Part shown: one piece after another, positions 29,201 through 41,003 of the stretch
How the letters are laid out: each line of letters opens with the position of its first letter
How positions within the stretch are numbered: position 1 is the stretch's first letter
DNA from: Wyeomyia smithii
Taxonomy: Eukaryota > Arthropoda > Insecta > Diptera > Culicidae
Direction: 5' to 3'
Length of the DNA stretch: 64,000 nt
Assembly: GCF_029784165.1 (NCBI RefSeq)
Contig: NC_073696.1
Location: 152,326,372 to 152,390,371 of the forward strand
Translations under genes and position numbers: made by a program
Notes under the pieces: model-generated
Database searches by the model: none
The model's input: only the letters and a program-made list of their open reading frames with translations
What the model was told of the DNA's origin: nothing

Positions 29201-29743
29201 TTATGGATTTCGTAAAAGGGCCGATCGTATCAATAGAGATGATATCGAACGTTTTTTGAGAGGCGTTGTAGTTTCGATAAAACTTTCTTTGGTTTTGATT
29301 GAGTGCTTATTTTGTTTACATTTTGTGCATTCTTTAACATAACTGTTAATAGTTGCTTTCATGTTGTTCCAATTATATGAACTTCTCAATTTCTTTAATA
29401 ATCTTGATATACCGACGTGACCTCCCGTAGGGGTATCGTGGTTTTCTTTAATAATTTCATTGATTGTACTTTTGTTTGTTATTATTTGCTCTGGTTTGTA
29501 TATCGTTATGGTAACGTCTTTCAATATTTTATTGCAGAATGTCTTGAACATCTGTCTCTTTATCAATGAGAATATAATGTTGTTACTTGCAATTGTCATC
29601 TTTCTCATTTTTAATTTCTCTGCCATTTCGTTAACTGTGACTAAATAGCATTGTAAATCGAAATTTTTCAATGCGTAAGGGAAATGCGCTAGAGCAAGAT
29701 CCTTTTTCATATTTTTAGTCGTTATTTTTTTATAAACGTTCAA
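29201..29743 (-). pseudogene. G1 integrase N-terminal zinc domain and upstream linker
   Basis: A 180-aa frame with HDTPTGGHVGISR and CTKCKQNKH, i.e. the His-His-Cys-Cys zinc-binding module. It shifts frame near 29201 just before the catalytic core. Confidence 0.8.
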
Positions 29744-29850
29744 ACATTGTTTGAACTTGGGAATATTAGTTTAGGTAAGTTGAATGCATCAATATTATTG
29801 GTGGAGTCGTATGCCTTAAGGTGATCAGTCTTAATAGCTGGCTCGTTATT

Positions 29851-30604
29851 TTAAATGCTTGGTTTTTGTTTTGTCTTAGCTCTCGTTTGGACTGGCAAGA
29901 TAGTCATATTTGAAAGTTCCTCAGAATTGATGGTGATACGTGATAAAGCGTCAGGCCCGACATTTTCTTTTCCCTTCACGTATTCCATATCAAACTGAAA
30001 TTCTTCCAAATCAGTCCTAATCCTTGTCAGTTTTGAGGATGGATCCTTCATTGAAAATAAAAATACTAGTGGACGATGGTCTGTTCTTACAGTGAATCGT
30101 CTGCCATATAGATATGGTCTAAAATGCATAGCCCAGTAAATCGCAGTAAGTTCCTGTTCGATTATGGACTTATTTCTTTCTCCTTTCGTAAACGTTCTAC
30201 TTGCATATGCGATTGGCAAGTCGATATCGTCATATGGTTGTGATAGGACTGCTCCGCATGCGTTTTTTGATGCATCTGTGCATAAGATAAAGTTTTTTGT
30301 AAAGTCCGGAAATTTAAGAATTCGTGGAGAAATTAGTTTGTTTTTTAAACTTTCGAAGGCGTTTTCGCAATCTTCGTTCCAATTGAATTTCGCATTTTTC
30401 TTTAAGAGTGCGTTTAATGGTGACGCAAGCTCTGAAAAGTAAGGTATAAATCTCCTATAGTAGTTGCAAAAGGCTACAAACCTTCTGACTTCATCGCAAT
30501 TTGTTGGTTTTGGGTAATTCACTATGGTTTCGTGTTTAGATTTGTCAGGAAGTATGCCGTGACTGGATATGTGATGTCCAAGGTAAGTGACATCTGAACA
30601 AAAA
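29851..30604 (-). pseudogene. G1 RT C-terminus and RNase H
   Basis: The minus-strand frame starts at the R boundary with CSDVTYLGHHISSHGI (end of RT) and continues through VRRFVAFCNYYRRFIPYFS and KNAKFNWNEDCENAFE. RNase H motifs are ILCTDASKNACGAVLSQ, EQELTAIYWAM and FTVRTDHRPLVF, ending GPDALSRI. It is open from the boundary to the stop near 29851. Its N-terminal RT half is 8.8 kb away at 39400-39930, on the other side of R. Confidence 0.87.
30599..30604. repeat. Target duplication of R (left)
   Basis: CAAAAA here and at 39382-39387. Removing R brings the G1 RT coding sequences on both sides together at the conserved motif, which supports these boundaries. Confidence 0.7.
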
Positions 30605-30859
30605 CCTAAATTAATCCACCTAGCGGTCAGACCCAGCCTTTCTCATTCAAACTTTTATTTGTAAAAATAGATTTACATAAACAATTCAATCCAATAAATG
30701 TATATTCACTCTTTAGGTTCTAAAATATTGATGTTGTAATCTATACACATAAAAATGCAGTCCGGTTTGTCTGTCTGTTTGATCCATATAGGCTCGAAAA
30801 CTACCGAACCGATCGACGTGAAAATTTCTATGTAGGGGTTTTTGGTCCCGATAAAGGTC

Positions 30860-32225
30860 CCTTTGATAGTTTGAGACCCCTCCCTCTTCTGGAAAGGAGG
30901 GGTCCAATACAAATGAAACATACATTTCTGCACAACTCAAGAACAAACCAAGCAAATGAAACCGAATTTGGCATGTGGATGTTTTAAAGGGTAATAAATA
31001 TGTCCATAATGGTTTGACGCCCCTCCCTCTTATGGAAGCACATGTTTCTGCACAAATTTCTGCACATCTCGCGAACTAATCAACTAAATGGAACCATATT
31101 TGGCAGGTAAATGTTTTTAGTGGTAACAAATATGTTCCATAATCGACCTCAGGCAACATTTTGGATTGTAAGATAGCAACTTCCGGTTTCTGGTAAACAG
31201 CCAAAAATGGACGATTTCCACCCAATATAATAATATCCGAAAAAAGAAAGATACACAGGAGCTAAATTCGACCACAGATACAATTTTGAATTCTAAGATG
31301 GCGACTTCCGGTTTCGGAAAAAAACAGCGGCAAACGACCAAATACCACCCAATATGGGTATTTTCGGAATCGTAATGATGCACTGGAACCACAAATCGAC
31401 TTCAGACACCATTATGAATTGTAGGATGGCAACTTCTGGTTTCTGGGAAACAGCCAGAAATGGCCGAATTCCGTCTAACATGAGTATCTCCGGATCTAGA
31501 ATGATACACAGCAGCTGAAATCGTTCAAAGACCCTATTTTGGATTCTAGGTTGGCGACTTCCGGTTCCTGGGAAACAGCGGAAAATGATCGAATTACACC
31601 CAATGTGAGTGTTTCTTCGACCAGAATGACGCTCAGAGGTCAGAAATTATCTTAAATACCATTTCGAAATCCAAGATGGCGACTTCCGGTTTGTGAAAAA
31701 CAGCCTAAAATAACCAAATACCATCCAATATGAGTATCTCTGGAACCAGAATGATGCAATGAGCTAACAATTGACCTCAGGCACCATTTTGAATCGCTAA
31801 ATGGCAACTTATAGGAAACAGGTCGAGAATGACCAAATAATACTCAACATGGATATTTCCATAATCGAGATGATGCATAGAAACCAAACATTGACCCTTG
31901 ACACCATTTTGAATTTAAGGACGAACACTTTTAGTTTCTGGAAAACAACCAAAATAACTAAATACCTCCCAATATGAGTATTTCCGGTGTTAGATTGATG
32001 CCAGAAAATTTGCTGAAAATGACCGAATACCACCCAATATGAATATATTCAGAATTAGGGCGATGTACAGAACCCAAAAGTCGAGGATGTTGTCATTTCG
32101 ATTAAACCAATCATTTCAAACGATTTGTCTTTTGACTTTGATCATATCCTATGGCCGATTCGTCGTGCATTTGCAGACTTCAAACAAACCGCAAGGAATC
32201 AATGAACTTGGAACGTTCAAATAGT
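30860..32225. repeat. R part homologous to T modules
   Basis: The hairpin and CTTCCGG units are in the same order as in arm A but more diverged and fewer. Examples are AAGATGGCGACTTCCGG near 31297 and 31674. The short frames here (62-91 aa) parallel those in T and are repeat by-products. Confidence 0.7.
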
Positions 32226-32622
32226 ACGACACCACATTTAAATTATGTTGAGGCCACATATATCAATCAAAGCAGGTATAGTTTTAAATAGTCTTTGAAT
32301 TTCTCTTCTTTCCATAACTTTTGAGCCACATATCAAATTGTTATGAGGTTTGTTATTTGTAAGTTTGAGAGATGACTCGTTCGTATGACACTAGTTATGT
32401 TCAAATAAGTCATGTAATCTTTGAGATAATAGACTTTCGTTGCTTTATTAACAATTTATTACATAACGGTTGCTTAAGTTCGATTATAATCAAATGAAAT
32501 GGGAACGTTTAGGGCAGCCAAACTTTGAAACCACGTGTTCAATCATAATTCATCAGTTAACCTTTAACTAGCCCGCTCATCTGATAATAATAATTAAATC
32601 GGTTGTGTAGTTTCTTAGATAA
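32226..32622. other. R middle segment, no gene
   Basis: About 400 bp with no coding signal. Its inverted counterpart in R' at 41830-42012 and 52681-52830 gives the intact insertion sites for copy 2 and Gypsy-B. Confidence 0.6.
32611..32622. repeat. Target duplication of copy 2 (left)
   Basis: TTTCTTAGATAA here and at 38548-38559. The empty site in R' (near 41800-41815, reverse strand) has a single copy. Confidence 0.85.
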
Positions 32623-32960
32623 GGTTTAAATTAGTTTATTTGACACGGCACGATACATTTTCTGTTTTACTGAGCCAAGTACAATTCGTATTAATTCTAC
32701 GTTAGCAGGGAAAAGAGGGAGGCCTTTTCTTTATTCTCGCGGCCGACTACGAGCTAGTGGGGATTTAAGGTGAGAGGAGGGGAGATACAATTTTGACTTA
32801 AAACTATTTTGGAACTTTGTTTTTCAACTGGTAGAGCAATTGTATTCTTGTTTGTTGTGGGTTCAAAATATTTGTGTAAGCATAGATGCGGGCTCTTCGT
32901 TTCCGTGTCTTCAGCATAGCATATTTGTATCCTTAATCTGACAAATAGACAAAGAAAATT

Positions 32961-34049
32961 TTAAATTTTAATGTCAGCGTTTTTCAGAAAGCAGTATAGC
33001 TGTGTCATGTACTGGAGATCACCGCTTCCCAGAATGTCTCTAACGGGTACGTTCGGTTGTTTTCCTCGGGCCCGAAGGGAATCTATAAGCTCGGACCTAA
33101 CACCACAGTATTCGGTACACGACCAAACAACATGCTCGATGTCATGGTAGCCATCGCCACAAACGCAGTGATTACTGTCTAAAAGCCCTATACGAAAGAG
33201 ATGCGTGTTTAACGTGTAGTGATTGGACATAAGTCTGGACATCACGCGAATGAAGTCCCGACCGACATCCAACCCCTTGAACCATGCTTTCCTCGATACC
33301 TTAGGAAAAATGGAATGTAGCCACCGTCCCAGTTCATCTGAGTTCCATGAAGATTGCCAACTGTTGAGTGTTCTCTGACGCAAAATGCTATAAAATTCAT
33401 CATAAGCAATTGGTCTTTCATAAATATCGCCATCAATAGCACCCACCTTAGCTAAAGAGTCAGCCTTTTCATTACCCGGAATCGAGCAATGAGAAGGGAC
33501 CCACGCTAAGGTAACCCGGTAATTTTGATCTGTTAAAGCACTTAAAAACCGCCGTATTTTCCCCAGGAAATACGGGGTGTGCTTCACAGGCTTCATCGAT
33601 CGCAGAGCCTCAATGGCACTGAGACTATCTGTGAAGATGAAGTAGTGGTCTGTGGGTAGGGTTTCGATGATTCCAAGAGAGTACTGAATAGCAGCAAGTT
33701 CTGCGACGTACACGGAAGCAGGAGCATCGAGTTTGTAGGAGGCGGTAAAATTTTCGTGGAAAACACCGAAGCCAGTGGACTCATCTAGATTAGATCCGTC
33801 AGTGTAAAACCTTTTATCATAACTAACATGTTTAAACTTATTCGAAAAAATCTTAGGGATCTCTTGGGGTCGCAATTGATCCGGGATACCAGAAATGTCT
33901 TGTTTCATGGTGGTGTCGAAGAATATAGCATTATTAGAAGTATCTAAAAGTGCGACATTGGAGGAATCGTATGAAGAAGGATTAATATCTTGAGCCATAT
34001 ATTCAAAATATAAAGTCATAAATCTGGATTGAGATTGAAGGTCGACCAA
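32961..34049 (-). pseudogene. Copy 2 ORF2, RNase H and C-terminal part
   Basis: 362 aa matching the C-terminus of copy 1 ORF2, with the RNase H motifs YTDGSNLDES, VAELAAIQYS, FTDSLSAIEA and VPSHCSIPGNEKADS. A stop codon immediately upstream (after MNP) replaces a Leu codon and isolates it from the RT part. Confidence 0.88.
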
Positions 34050-34070
34050 CCTCTCGAAATTTTCAATTAC

Positions 34071-34776
34071 TTATGGGTTCATAACTGTGCATCGAATTAG
34101 CAACCGGTAAGAGAGATTCCAAAAACGATGTTTCAACGGAAGAATACCCGCTAACACTTCAAGACTCATCGTATGGGTCGACTGCATGCAACCCAAGGCA
34201 ATACGCAAACAACGATATTGTATTCTCTCTAATTTTATAATGTGCGTGTTCGCACCAGACCCCAAGATATTTAGCGACTAAAACCTGAGAGATCGTTTTA
34301 CCCCTTAGTAGGAGCTGCAGCTGAGCTGGGTTATGCTTCCTAGAAAAAACGACCAACTCAGTTTTCTCCGGAGAGAATTCGATACCCAGCTTAAGAGCCC
34401 ATTCAGACAAATTGTCTAAGGTATCTTGCAATGGTCCTTGCAGATCGCTAGCCTCGCTACCAGTAATGGATACAACGCTATCGTCTGCAAGTTGCCTTAG
34501 CGTGCATGAATTTGCAAGACATTCATCGATGTCATTGACGTAAAAATTATATAAGAGAGGACTTAAACATGAGCTCTGGGGAAGGCCCATGTAACTACTT
34601 CGGGAAGTTGTCGAATCGCCATGTGAGAAATACATATGCTTTTCTGACAACAAATTGAGCAAAAAGTTATTCAGATTTAGTGAAAGTCCCTGCGATTGAA
34701 GTTTCGCGCTTAAAACTTCTACAGAGACAGAGTCAAATATCCAAGAACGCAGAAGCCATTTGCTCTTTTCGAGCAA
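34071..34776 (-). pseudogene. Copy 2 ORF2, RT C-terminal part with internal deletion
   Basis: It covers RT from FDSVSVEVL through LADD (RQLADDSVVS) to the thumb region. About 190 nt relative to copy 1 (roughly 12352-12543) are missing between KYLGVW and ANTHIIKLE, which changes the frame. The active box LADD differs from SADD in copy 1. Confidence 0.85.
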
Positions 34777-36448
34777 ATGCGAGTTGAATTTCAGTAGAAA
34801 GCAACGCTAGGCAATCGTTCGTCCCTTTGCCCCGGCGAAAGCCAAATTGAGTATCTGAAAGTAAACCGTTTGTTTCGACCCATTTGTCTAACCGTAAGAG
34901 GATCATTTTCTCCATTAATTTCCGGAGGCAAGAGAGCATCGCAATCGGCCTATATGAATTGTGATCAGAGGCAGGTTTCCCGGGTTTCCGAATAGCAATG
35001 ACTTTTACCTCCCTCCAGTCATGCGGAACAATATTTAGCTCAAGAAACTTGTTGAACAAATTCAACAAGCGTCTATTTGCAGAGTCGGGTAGATTCTTCA
35101 ACAGGTTGAATTTTATTCTATCTAACCCTGGAGCCTTATTGTTGCACGACAGGAGAGCCATTGAAAATTCCAACATCGAAAATGGAGGCTCTTCCGTAGT
35201 TACTATAAACGCGTCGCGAAAGGTTTTCTGTTCCGGTACAGAATCCGGACAGACTTTTTTGGCAAAATCGAGTATCCAGCGATCTGAATACTCCTCACTC
35301 TCATTCGAAACGTCACGGTTCCGCATGCGCCTGGCGGTATCCCAAAGAGTGCTCATCGCTGTTTCCCTCGACAACGCGTTTACGAATCGCCGCCAGTACC
35401 CGCGTTTTTTCGCCTTTACTAAGCTCTTCATCTGCCTGCCCAGTGCCTCGTACTTTCGTAGTAGGTTGACAGTGCCGTACTCCCGGTAGTCCTTATACGC
35501 CGCGGACCTTCGCGCGTACAGCTCAGAGCACTCTTTGTCCCACCATTTGTTGGGAGGGCGTTGTCTAATCGTTACCCCGGGTATCGGTTTCGTCTGAGCT
35601 TGCGTCGCGGCGTCGATTATCAAGCCAGCTAAGAACGCGTATTCTTCCTCCGGAGGAAGTTCCTCGTGAGTCTCGATAGATTCCGCTGTAATAGACTCAT
35701 AACGCTTCCAATCAATTTTAGGTGTAAGGTCGTAGGAAATATTGATTGGGTTCGGGGGAGTTGAACCATTAGCAATTGATATAAGGATTGGAAGATGATC
35801 ACTACCGTGGGGATCGTTGATTACTTTCCACTGGCAATCTAACGCAAGTGATGTCGAGCAGAGGGATATGTCAAGCACGCTTTCACGTGCTGGAGGATTA
35901 GGTACACGTGTCGCTTCCCCAGTATTCAAAAGTGTCATATTGAAGTCGTCGATCAAGTTACAAATTAAAGAAGATCGGTTGTCGTCGTACAGCGACCCCC
36001 ATAGCGAACAGTGAGAGTTAAAATCTCCCAAAATCAAAAAAGGTGCGGGAAGCAATTCTGCTATATCAAGGAGTTGCTTCTGTTCAATCCGCGTGGATGG
36101 GGGAATATATAACGAAACAAGGCAAAGGTCTTTTCCATTCATATTCGTTTGAATGGCAACAACTTCAATATTCGAGATCGAGGGGAGGTCGATTCTGAAA
36201 AAAGAATAGCACTTTTTGATCCCTAAAAGTACCCCTCCACCGTGTGAGTCTCGATCTCGACGAATGATGTTAAAATCGTGGAAATTAAGTTGGTCATTTG
36301 AATTGAGAAAAGTTTCACAAAGCGCGAACGCATCACAATTGTATGTGTTTATCAAATGTGAAAATAAATCAAATTTGGGGATGATACTTCTGCAGTTCCA
36401 CTGTAACACAGTGACAAAATTCCTAACCTCTTTCAACGTATTAGTCAT
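34733..36448 (-). pseudogene. Copy 2 ORF2, endonuclease and RT N-terminal part
   Basis: 571 aa equivalent to copy 1 ORF2 residues 1-571, with the endonuclease motifs LQWNCRS, CETFLNS, GDFNSH and SDHLPI, and RT up to ASAFLDI. A ~10-nt deletion then removes the KGA codons of the first catalytic Asp motif and shifts the frame. The ATG overlaps the ORF1 stop exactly as in copy 1. Confidence 0.88.
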
Positions 36449-37832
36449 CGAAAGATACGATAGCTGAAATGAGGGGCCAAGTTGCTGTGAGTTGCTTCAA
36501 AAAGGTTTTCACTGTTGGGAGAAGGGCAAGAAGAATGTTTTGAAGGGGATCTGGTATGTTGAATGTTTTAAATATCCAGTCCACAATATTAGAGAATTTT
36601 ATGAACCCTGTTTCTTTTATGTCTTCTGATCGAGAAATGGGTGCACGAGGGGTTTTTGGTGCCCCAGAAAGCGGTGGGTACTCCTGGTTTGATTTGAAAT
36701 TAAAACCGGGGGGTACTTGCTTCGGTTTTCCTTCACCGCTTCCTTTTTGTGTTGTCTTATTGGTCATTCCGCTAGGGGTTATCTTACGACCTTTACGAGA
36801 AAGATTAGGAGAGTTGAGCATTCTCCTCTTCCTAGATCCCTCTGGCAAGGCATAGGAACACCCTTCGACGGGATCGTCAGATGTACCCTCATCGGTTGGC
36901 AAAAAGGAAAAGATGTTTCCTGTCGAGGGTGGCTCAGCCCTCTTAAGCATTTCTGCAAAAGAGCGCTTTGATCGTTCCTTAAGGGAACGCTTAATTTTCT
37001 CCTCGCGCTGTTTGTACGCGGGACATGCCGGAAGGTCATGCCGAGTTCCCTCGCAATAAAGACACTTTTCAGTATCCCCACTGCAAGCGTTCTCAGCATG
37101 ATTGCCTCCGCACTTGCTACAGCGTGCCTTGTTGCAGCAGTAGGTGGCTGTGTGACCTAACTGCTTACAGTTTTGGCAATGCATGACCCGCGGTACGAAC
37201 AGGCGTACAGGTAGACGAACCCTGTCCAAGCGGACGTAGTTCAGCAGCGCGGATCCGGCGAATGTTACTCGGAAGGAATCCGAAGGGAGGAATTTCTTCT
37301 TCCCTTCTTCGATGGATACTGAATGCAATTGCTTGCAATCCAGTATCTTTACACTTTGCATCAAGGGGTTTTTAAAACAGCCAACTCCATGACGCAAAAT
37401 GTCATCGACAGTGAGATTCCCCTCGGTAACCACACCGTCGATTTCTACATCCTTGGCAGGGATGTACACGCGATACTCTCTCGTGAAGAGCTCGTAGCCA
37501 GCAATTTCGTTTGCTTGCTTCAAGCTACTCACGACAACTCGCAGTTTGTTCGGCCTCACCTTCGTAATCTCGGTTACGGCCGAAAAATGTTTTGCCAGGT
37601 CTTTGCCAATTTGAATAATATTCAATGGCTTCTTTATGGGCCGGAAAAAAACAACGTAGGGACCGCCAGTAGCATCTGGGTAAGCTTTTACCCGTACTTC
37701 CGGTACTCTTGGTACAGGACTTGGCAAAGTGGAGGGCACAGGGGAAGGTAGGGGTGAGCTGATGGGAGAAATTTCAATTTCTTCCCCGTTTGTTTCCACC
37801 TCCAGGAAAAGTTGCACCTGCATGTCGTCCAT
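36441..37832 (-). CDS. Non-LTR ORF1 protein, copy 2
   Basis: A 463-aa open frame, the ORF1 homologue of copy 1. Four extra residues lie in the N-terminal Pro/Ser repeat (SPLPSPVPSTLPSPVP). The zinc knuckles CQNCKQLGHTATYC, CSKCGGNHAENAC and CLYCEGTRHDLPAC are intact. It could still make an RNA-binding protein although its ORF2 partner is dead. Confidence 0.88.
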   Translation of the reverse strand: MDDMQVQLFLEVETNGEEIEISPISSPLPSPVPSTLPSPVPRVPEVRVKAYPDATGGPYVVFFRPIKKPLNIIQIGKDLAKHFSAVTEITKVRPNKLRVVVSSLKQANEIAGYELFTREYRVYIPAKDVEIDGVVTEGNLTVDDILRHGVGCFKNPLMQSVKILDCKQLHSVSIEEGKKKFLPSDSFRVTFAGSALLNYVRLDRVRLPVRLFVPRVMHCQNCKQLGHTATYCCNKARCSKCGGNHAENACSGDTEKCLYCEGTRHDLPACPAYKQREEKIKRSLKERSKRSFAEMLKRAEPPSTGNIFSFLPTDEGTSDDPVEGCSYALPEGSRKRRMLNSPNLSRKGRKITPSGMTNKTTQKGSGEGKPKQVPPGFNFKSNQEYPPLSGAPKTPRAPISRSEDIKETGFIKFSNIVDWIFKTFNIPDPLQNILLALLPTVKTFLKQLTATWPLISAIVSFDD

Positions 37833-38547
37833 TTTGCGGGAGCGTTACGCTCTACCGCACACAAACGATAAATATTCGAATATGGGGGGGGGGGGGTTCA
37901 AGTAGTTGATGTTAAATTTTAAAAACAATTTTTCAATCTACAATGGATCAAATAAAAAAAAAGACAGTAATACTAATTCTAATAACAATAGTAATAATAA
38001 TAATAATAATAATTATAGTAATAATATTAATAATAACAATAATAATATCAATAATAATATTAATAATAATATTATAACATAGTAATAATATTGATAATAA
38101 TAGTAAAAATTCTAAAGGTAATACTTCACCGAACGTCTAAGTCACGACCTCACGGCTGATAGTATTAATCGAGCGTCTCCGCAGAACAAACAATGACGAC
38201 CCAGCTTCGTATTGAGACGCAGTGGCCGTGTCCTACACGCGACCTAGTAGATGCCACTTGTAGTTGACTTCCACTCGCTCGATCGTATGATGGTCCGTGC
38301 TGCTAGCGGGGTAACAGCGGTGCGGGAGAATTATTCTTGCTGATATATCGAATCACTGGCGGGGTAGCCTGCCCCTACCAGTGTGCAGATGTTTCTGCCG
38401 ATATATAACAGGCTATTGTTATCGCGCAGCACAAGAACTAATCGATAAAAAAACACCCGTACGATAACTCGTGTATTGTTATTTTGCGAACTCAAACGGA
38501 GATAAACAATTTGCGTCTAATCGAGACGAAAGCAAAACAACGAATGA
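37833..38547 (-). other. 5' UTR of copy 2
   Basis: Same leader as copy 1: C/G run near 37884, degenerate (AAT)n at about 37975-38110, and terminal TCATTCGTTG on the minus strand. No coding content. Confidence 0.75.
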
Positions 38548-39381
38548 TTTCTTAGATAATGAAGTTTCGTGATTTTCACAAGTCGGCACATTACAAATGA
38601 AGTTACAGTTCGATTACAGTAAAATTCAATAGGGTCTTCTGAGGCAGCTAGACCATTCATTTGACACTAATTTTGTGGAAATCGGGTCGGCCAGCTCTGA
38701 GAAAAGTGAATGAGTCCAAGAAGTCTTCGGAATATGTTCCTTTGCATAGCTGGATTTCACATTTTTAAACATAACAGGCAAAGTAATAGTCCGATTGCAA
38801 AACAAATCTATAGGGTCTTATGGGGCAGTTAGACCTTCCATTTGACACTGATTTTATGAAAATCGGTACAGCCATCTCTGAGAAACATGAGTGAGATTAA
38901 ACAGTCTTCAGAACACGTTTTTTTTCATAACTTTTGAACCACAAGATCAATTATTATGAAATTCAAAACTTAAGGGTTTTCTAGGTAGCCCGTTCTTTTG
39001 AGACCAATTTTGTTCAAATCGATGGTGTAGTTTCTGAGATGTTAATGTTTCATGATTTTCACATTTTTAAACATAACCTCTAAACTAAAAATCTGATTAC
39101 AATGACATTCAATAGGGTCTTATGGGGCAATAAGACCTTTCATTTGCAATTAATTTCATGAAAATCGGTCCAGCCATCTCTGAGAAAACTGAGTGAGAAT
39201 AAAAATCTGCACATACACACACACACATACACACATACACACACACACATACAGAAAATGCTACATACAGAAAATGCTCAGCTCGTCGAGCTGAGTCGAG
39301 TGATATATGCCATTCGGCCCTTTGGAGCACTTTTATACTTTCGGTTTTGCAAGTGATTGCTATACCTTTCTAGGAGAAAGG
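38548..39381. repeat. R distal part: ~180-bp array, CA tract and terminal hairpins
   Basis: About four units share TTTGACACTAATTTTGTGG-, AATCGGTCCAGCCATCTCTG- and AATAGGGTCTTATGGGGCA-type blocks (38620-39200). A CACACATACA-rich tract (39213-39254), the perfect stem-loop CTCAGCTCG-T-CGAGCTGAG (near 39279) and the end CCTTTCTAGGAGAAAGG follow. R' shows the same blocks inverted at 41004-41830. Confidence 0.75.
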
Positions 39382-39387
39382 CAAAAA
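39382..39387. repeat. Target duplication of R (right)
   Basis: CAAAAA, partner of 30599-30604. A-run context leaves the exact length uncertain by 1-2 bases. Confidence 0.65.
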
Positions 39388-39935
39388 ATGACAACTTCAA
39401 GTTTAAATGTTTAAAAGTTTTTTAAAAAAAATTCCAAGTTTTTCAAATGATGCTCTACTGAACCGATAACAATGATATCGTCTATGTACAGAAAGGCACA
39501 CTCGGGTGGTAAACCACTGAGTGCGATGGTCATCATTCTCTGGAAACTGTTCGGTGAAATACTTAGTCCGAACGGTAACCTATTAAATTCATTGTGAACA
39601 GTGCTGGTGGAGAAGGCTGTATATTTCTTTGATTCCTCCTCTATCTCGATCTGATGAAATCCGGCAATCAGATCAAGAGTGGAAAAATGTTTGGCTCTAC
39701 CTAGTTGGTCCAATATGTCGTCTATCCTGGGCAGAGGAAATTTATTGGCGATTATTTTCCTGTTAAGTTGTCTGAAATCAACTACAAGACGCCATTTTTT
39801 ATATTCATCGGTTGATTTTTTTGATTCCAACAGAACTGGTGAGTTGTAAGGTGAATAATAAGGCTTTTTGATTTTATCTTGTAACATTTTTTCGACTTGA
39901 GCATTGGTTTCGTTTTGACGTTGACTAACGTCTAT
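39388..39935 (-). pseudogene. G1 reverse transcriptase N-terminal half
   Basis: The open frame 39887-39411 encodes PYYSPYNSPVLLESKK, WRLVVDFRQLNRK, FSTLDLIAGFHQIEI, NRLPFGLSISPNSFQRMM and LYIDDIIVIG (YIDD active site). It then ends in an A-run frameshift just before R. Upstream codons (NAQVEKM) extend to about 39935, where an unknown insert begins. The rest of RT continues at 30604. Confidence 0.87.
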
Positions 39936-40690
39936 ATCGAAGTTAGGCCCCTGAATTTGAAAATCTAGTAATTCAACCAGGGAAAACCAGAGAAAAGTGG
40001 TCAGGTTTTTAGCGCTTATTTTGCAGTCATCTATAATCAGGTTTTCGAGGTTTTGGCATCTATTGATCAGAAATTCTTTTACGGTTAAATTTATGTAACA
40101 AAAACAAACTATTGTTTGAGATACACTATTGAAAAATTGGTAATTAATATCGATTGTCTAAATCATACCGCGCAGCCAATCACTACCTCTCTTCCCAAGC
40201 ACAGTCGACACTAACGGATACAATCGATCTGACTTTGTTGTTATTGTTGTTGTCACTTTCTGTTTCCGATGTTTATGCTGCTGCTAGCGGAAAAAACCTT
40301 GCAAATATGCATCTTTTTGTTGGTGTTAATTTTACGACAGCGGCCGGCGCCCCATCATTCTGATTCCAAAACCGCACCAGTGACATGCGGACGCTAGGTG
40401 ATAGCAGCTGAAAGGAGGAAAGACAAAATAGTACCGGTCATCTCGTGCCGGTTTCACCCGTTATGCTGGTGGCTGTTAGTAATAAATGGCTACTGCAAAA
40501 TACTAAAATGGCTGGAATTCTGGACGAGAATAATCGGAAACTGGTACCTTTTGGAGCCTCGAAATTTTGTTACAGAAGTTTTGTAAAAGAAGCGTTGCAA
40601 TTCCCTCTACTATTTGCTTCAATGGAATATTTTTTTTTTTTTTTAAGAATACGGTAGTCAACGTCATGCGGTCGTGTCTTGAATACCACC
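39936..40690. other. Unidentified ~0.75-kb insert in G1 RT
   Basis: G1 coding sequence resumes on either side: YIKNYRTPE to the right, and NAQVEKM to the left. The DNA between interrupts the N-terminal RT region. Short inverted matches GACGTTGAC / GTCAACGTC lie near both edges. It carries only short frames without motifs (60-70 aa). Boundaries are approximate. Confidence 0.5.
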
Positions 40691-41003
40691 CTCCTACTTT
40701 TTTAGGACTTCGGGGGTTCTGTAATTTTTTATATAAACTGGATTGTTATCCTGTAAATTGATGAATTGTTTATAGAAATTATTGGAGGTGAGTGTGTCTT
40801 TTTTTAAAGCGAAAACATCATTATATTTTGTACAAAGCTTAATCAATTTTTGTTTGTAGTTGGTGCTTATGTGATCTGTTTTTAATTCTGTTAGAAGTTT
40901 GTTGTTTCGATTTTCCTTTTTCAGCTCGTCATATGCAAATATATCGTAGCTTTTCAGTGGTACTAAACGTTTTTGGAAGTTTTTACTGATTCTAACGGTT
41001 TTG
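40691..41003 (-). pseudogene. G1 RT N-terminal extension
   Basis: The minus strand reads LVPLKSYDIFAYDELK, LCTKYNDVFALKKDTL and YIKNYRTPE, the region just upstream of RT in 412/mdg1-type pol. It begins at the R' boundary (41004) and ends at the unknown insert. Confidence 0.75.

Larger units (their letters stand above)
32623..38547 (-). mobile_element. I-clade-like non-LTR retrotransposon, copy 2
   Basis: A full-span copy (both termini present) on the minus strand inside R, closely similar to copy 1. ORF1 is open. ORF2 is disabled by a ~10-nt deletion near 34735, a ~190-nt deletion near 34255 and a nonsense codon near 34070. Its target duplication is 12 bp. Confidence 0.9.
30605..39381 (+). 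mobile_element. R repeat: T-related element inserted in G1, carrying I copy 2
   Basis: Without the I insertion it is ~2.86 kb (30605-32622 and 38548-39381). It starts CCTAAATTAATCCACC and ends CCTTTCTAGGAGAAAGG. Its first 1.6 kb is homologous in order to T: a GTCTGTCTGT/CTACCGAACCGATC block (~30760-30830), hairpin-type CCCTCCCTC units (~30880 and 31020), about five CTTCCGG-type units (31150-31800), and the T tail (GAGGATGTTGTCATT near 32083). It then continues into sequence absent from T, including a ~170-185-bp array (38620-39200), a CA-rich tract and a short hairpin. No transposase frame was found. A partial inverted copy R' starts at 41004. Confidence 0.75.
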
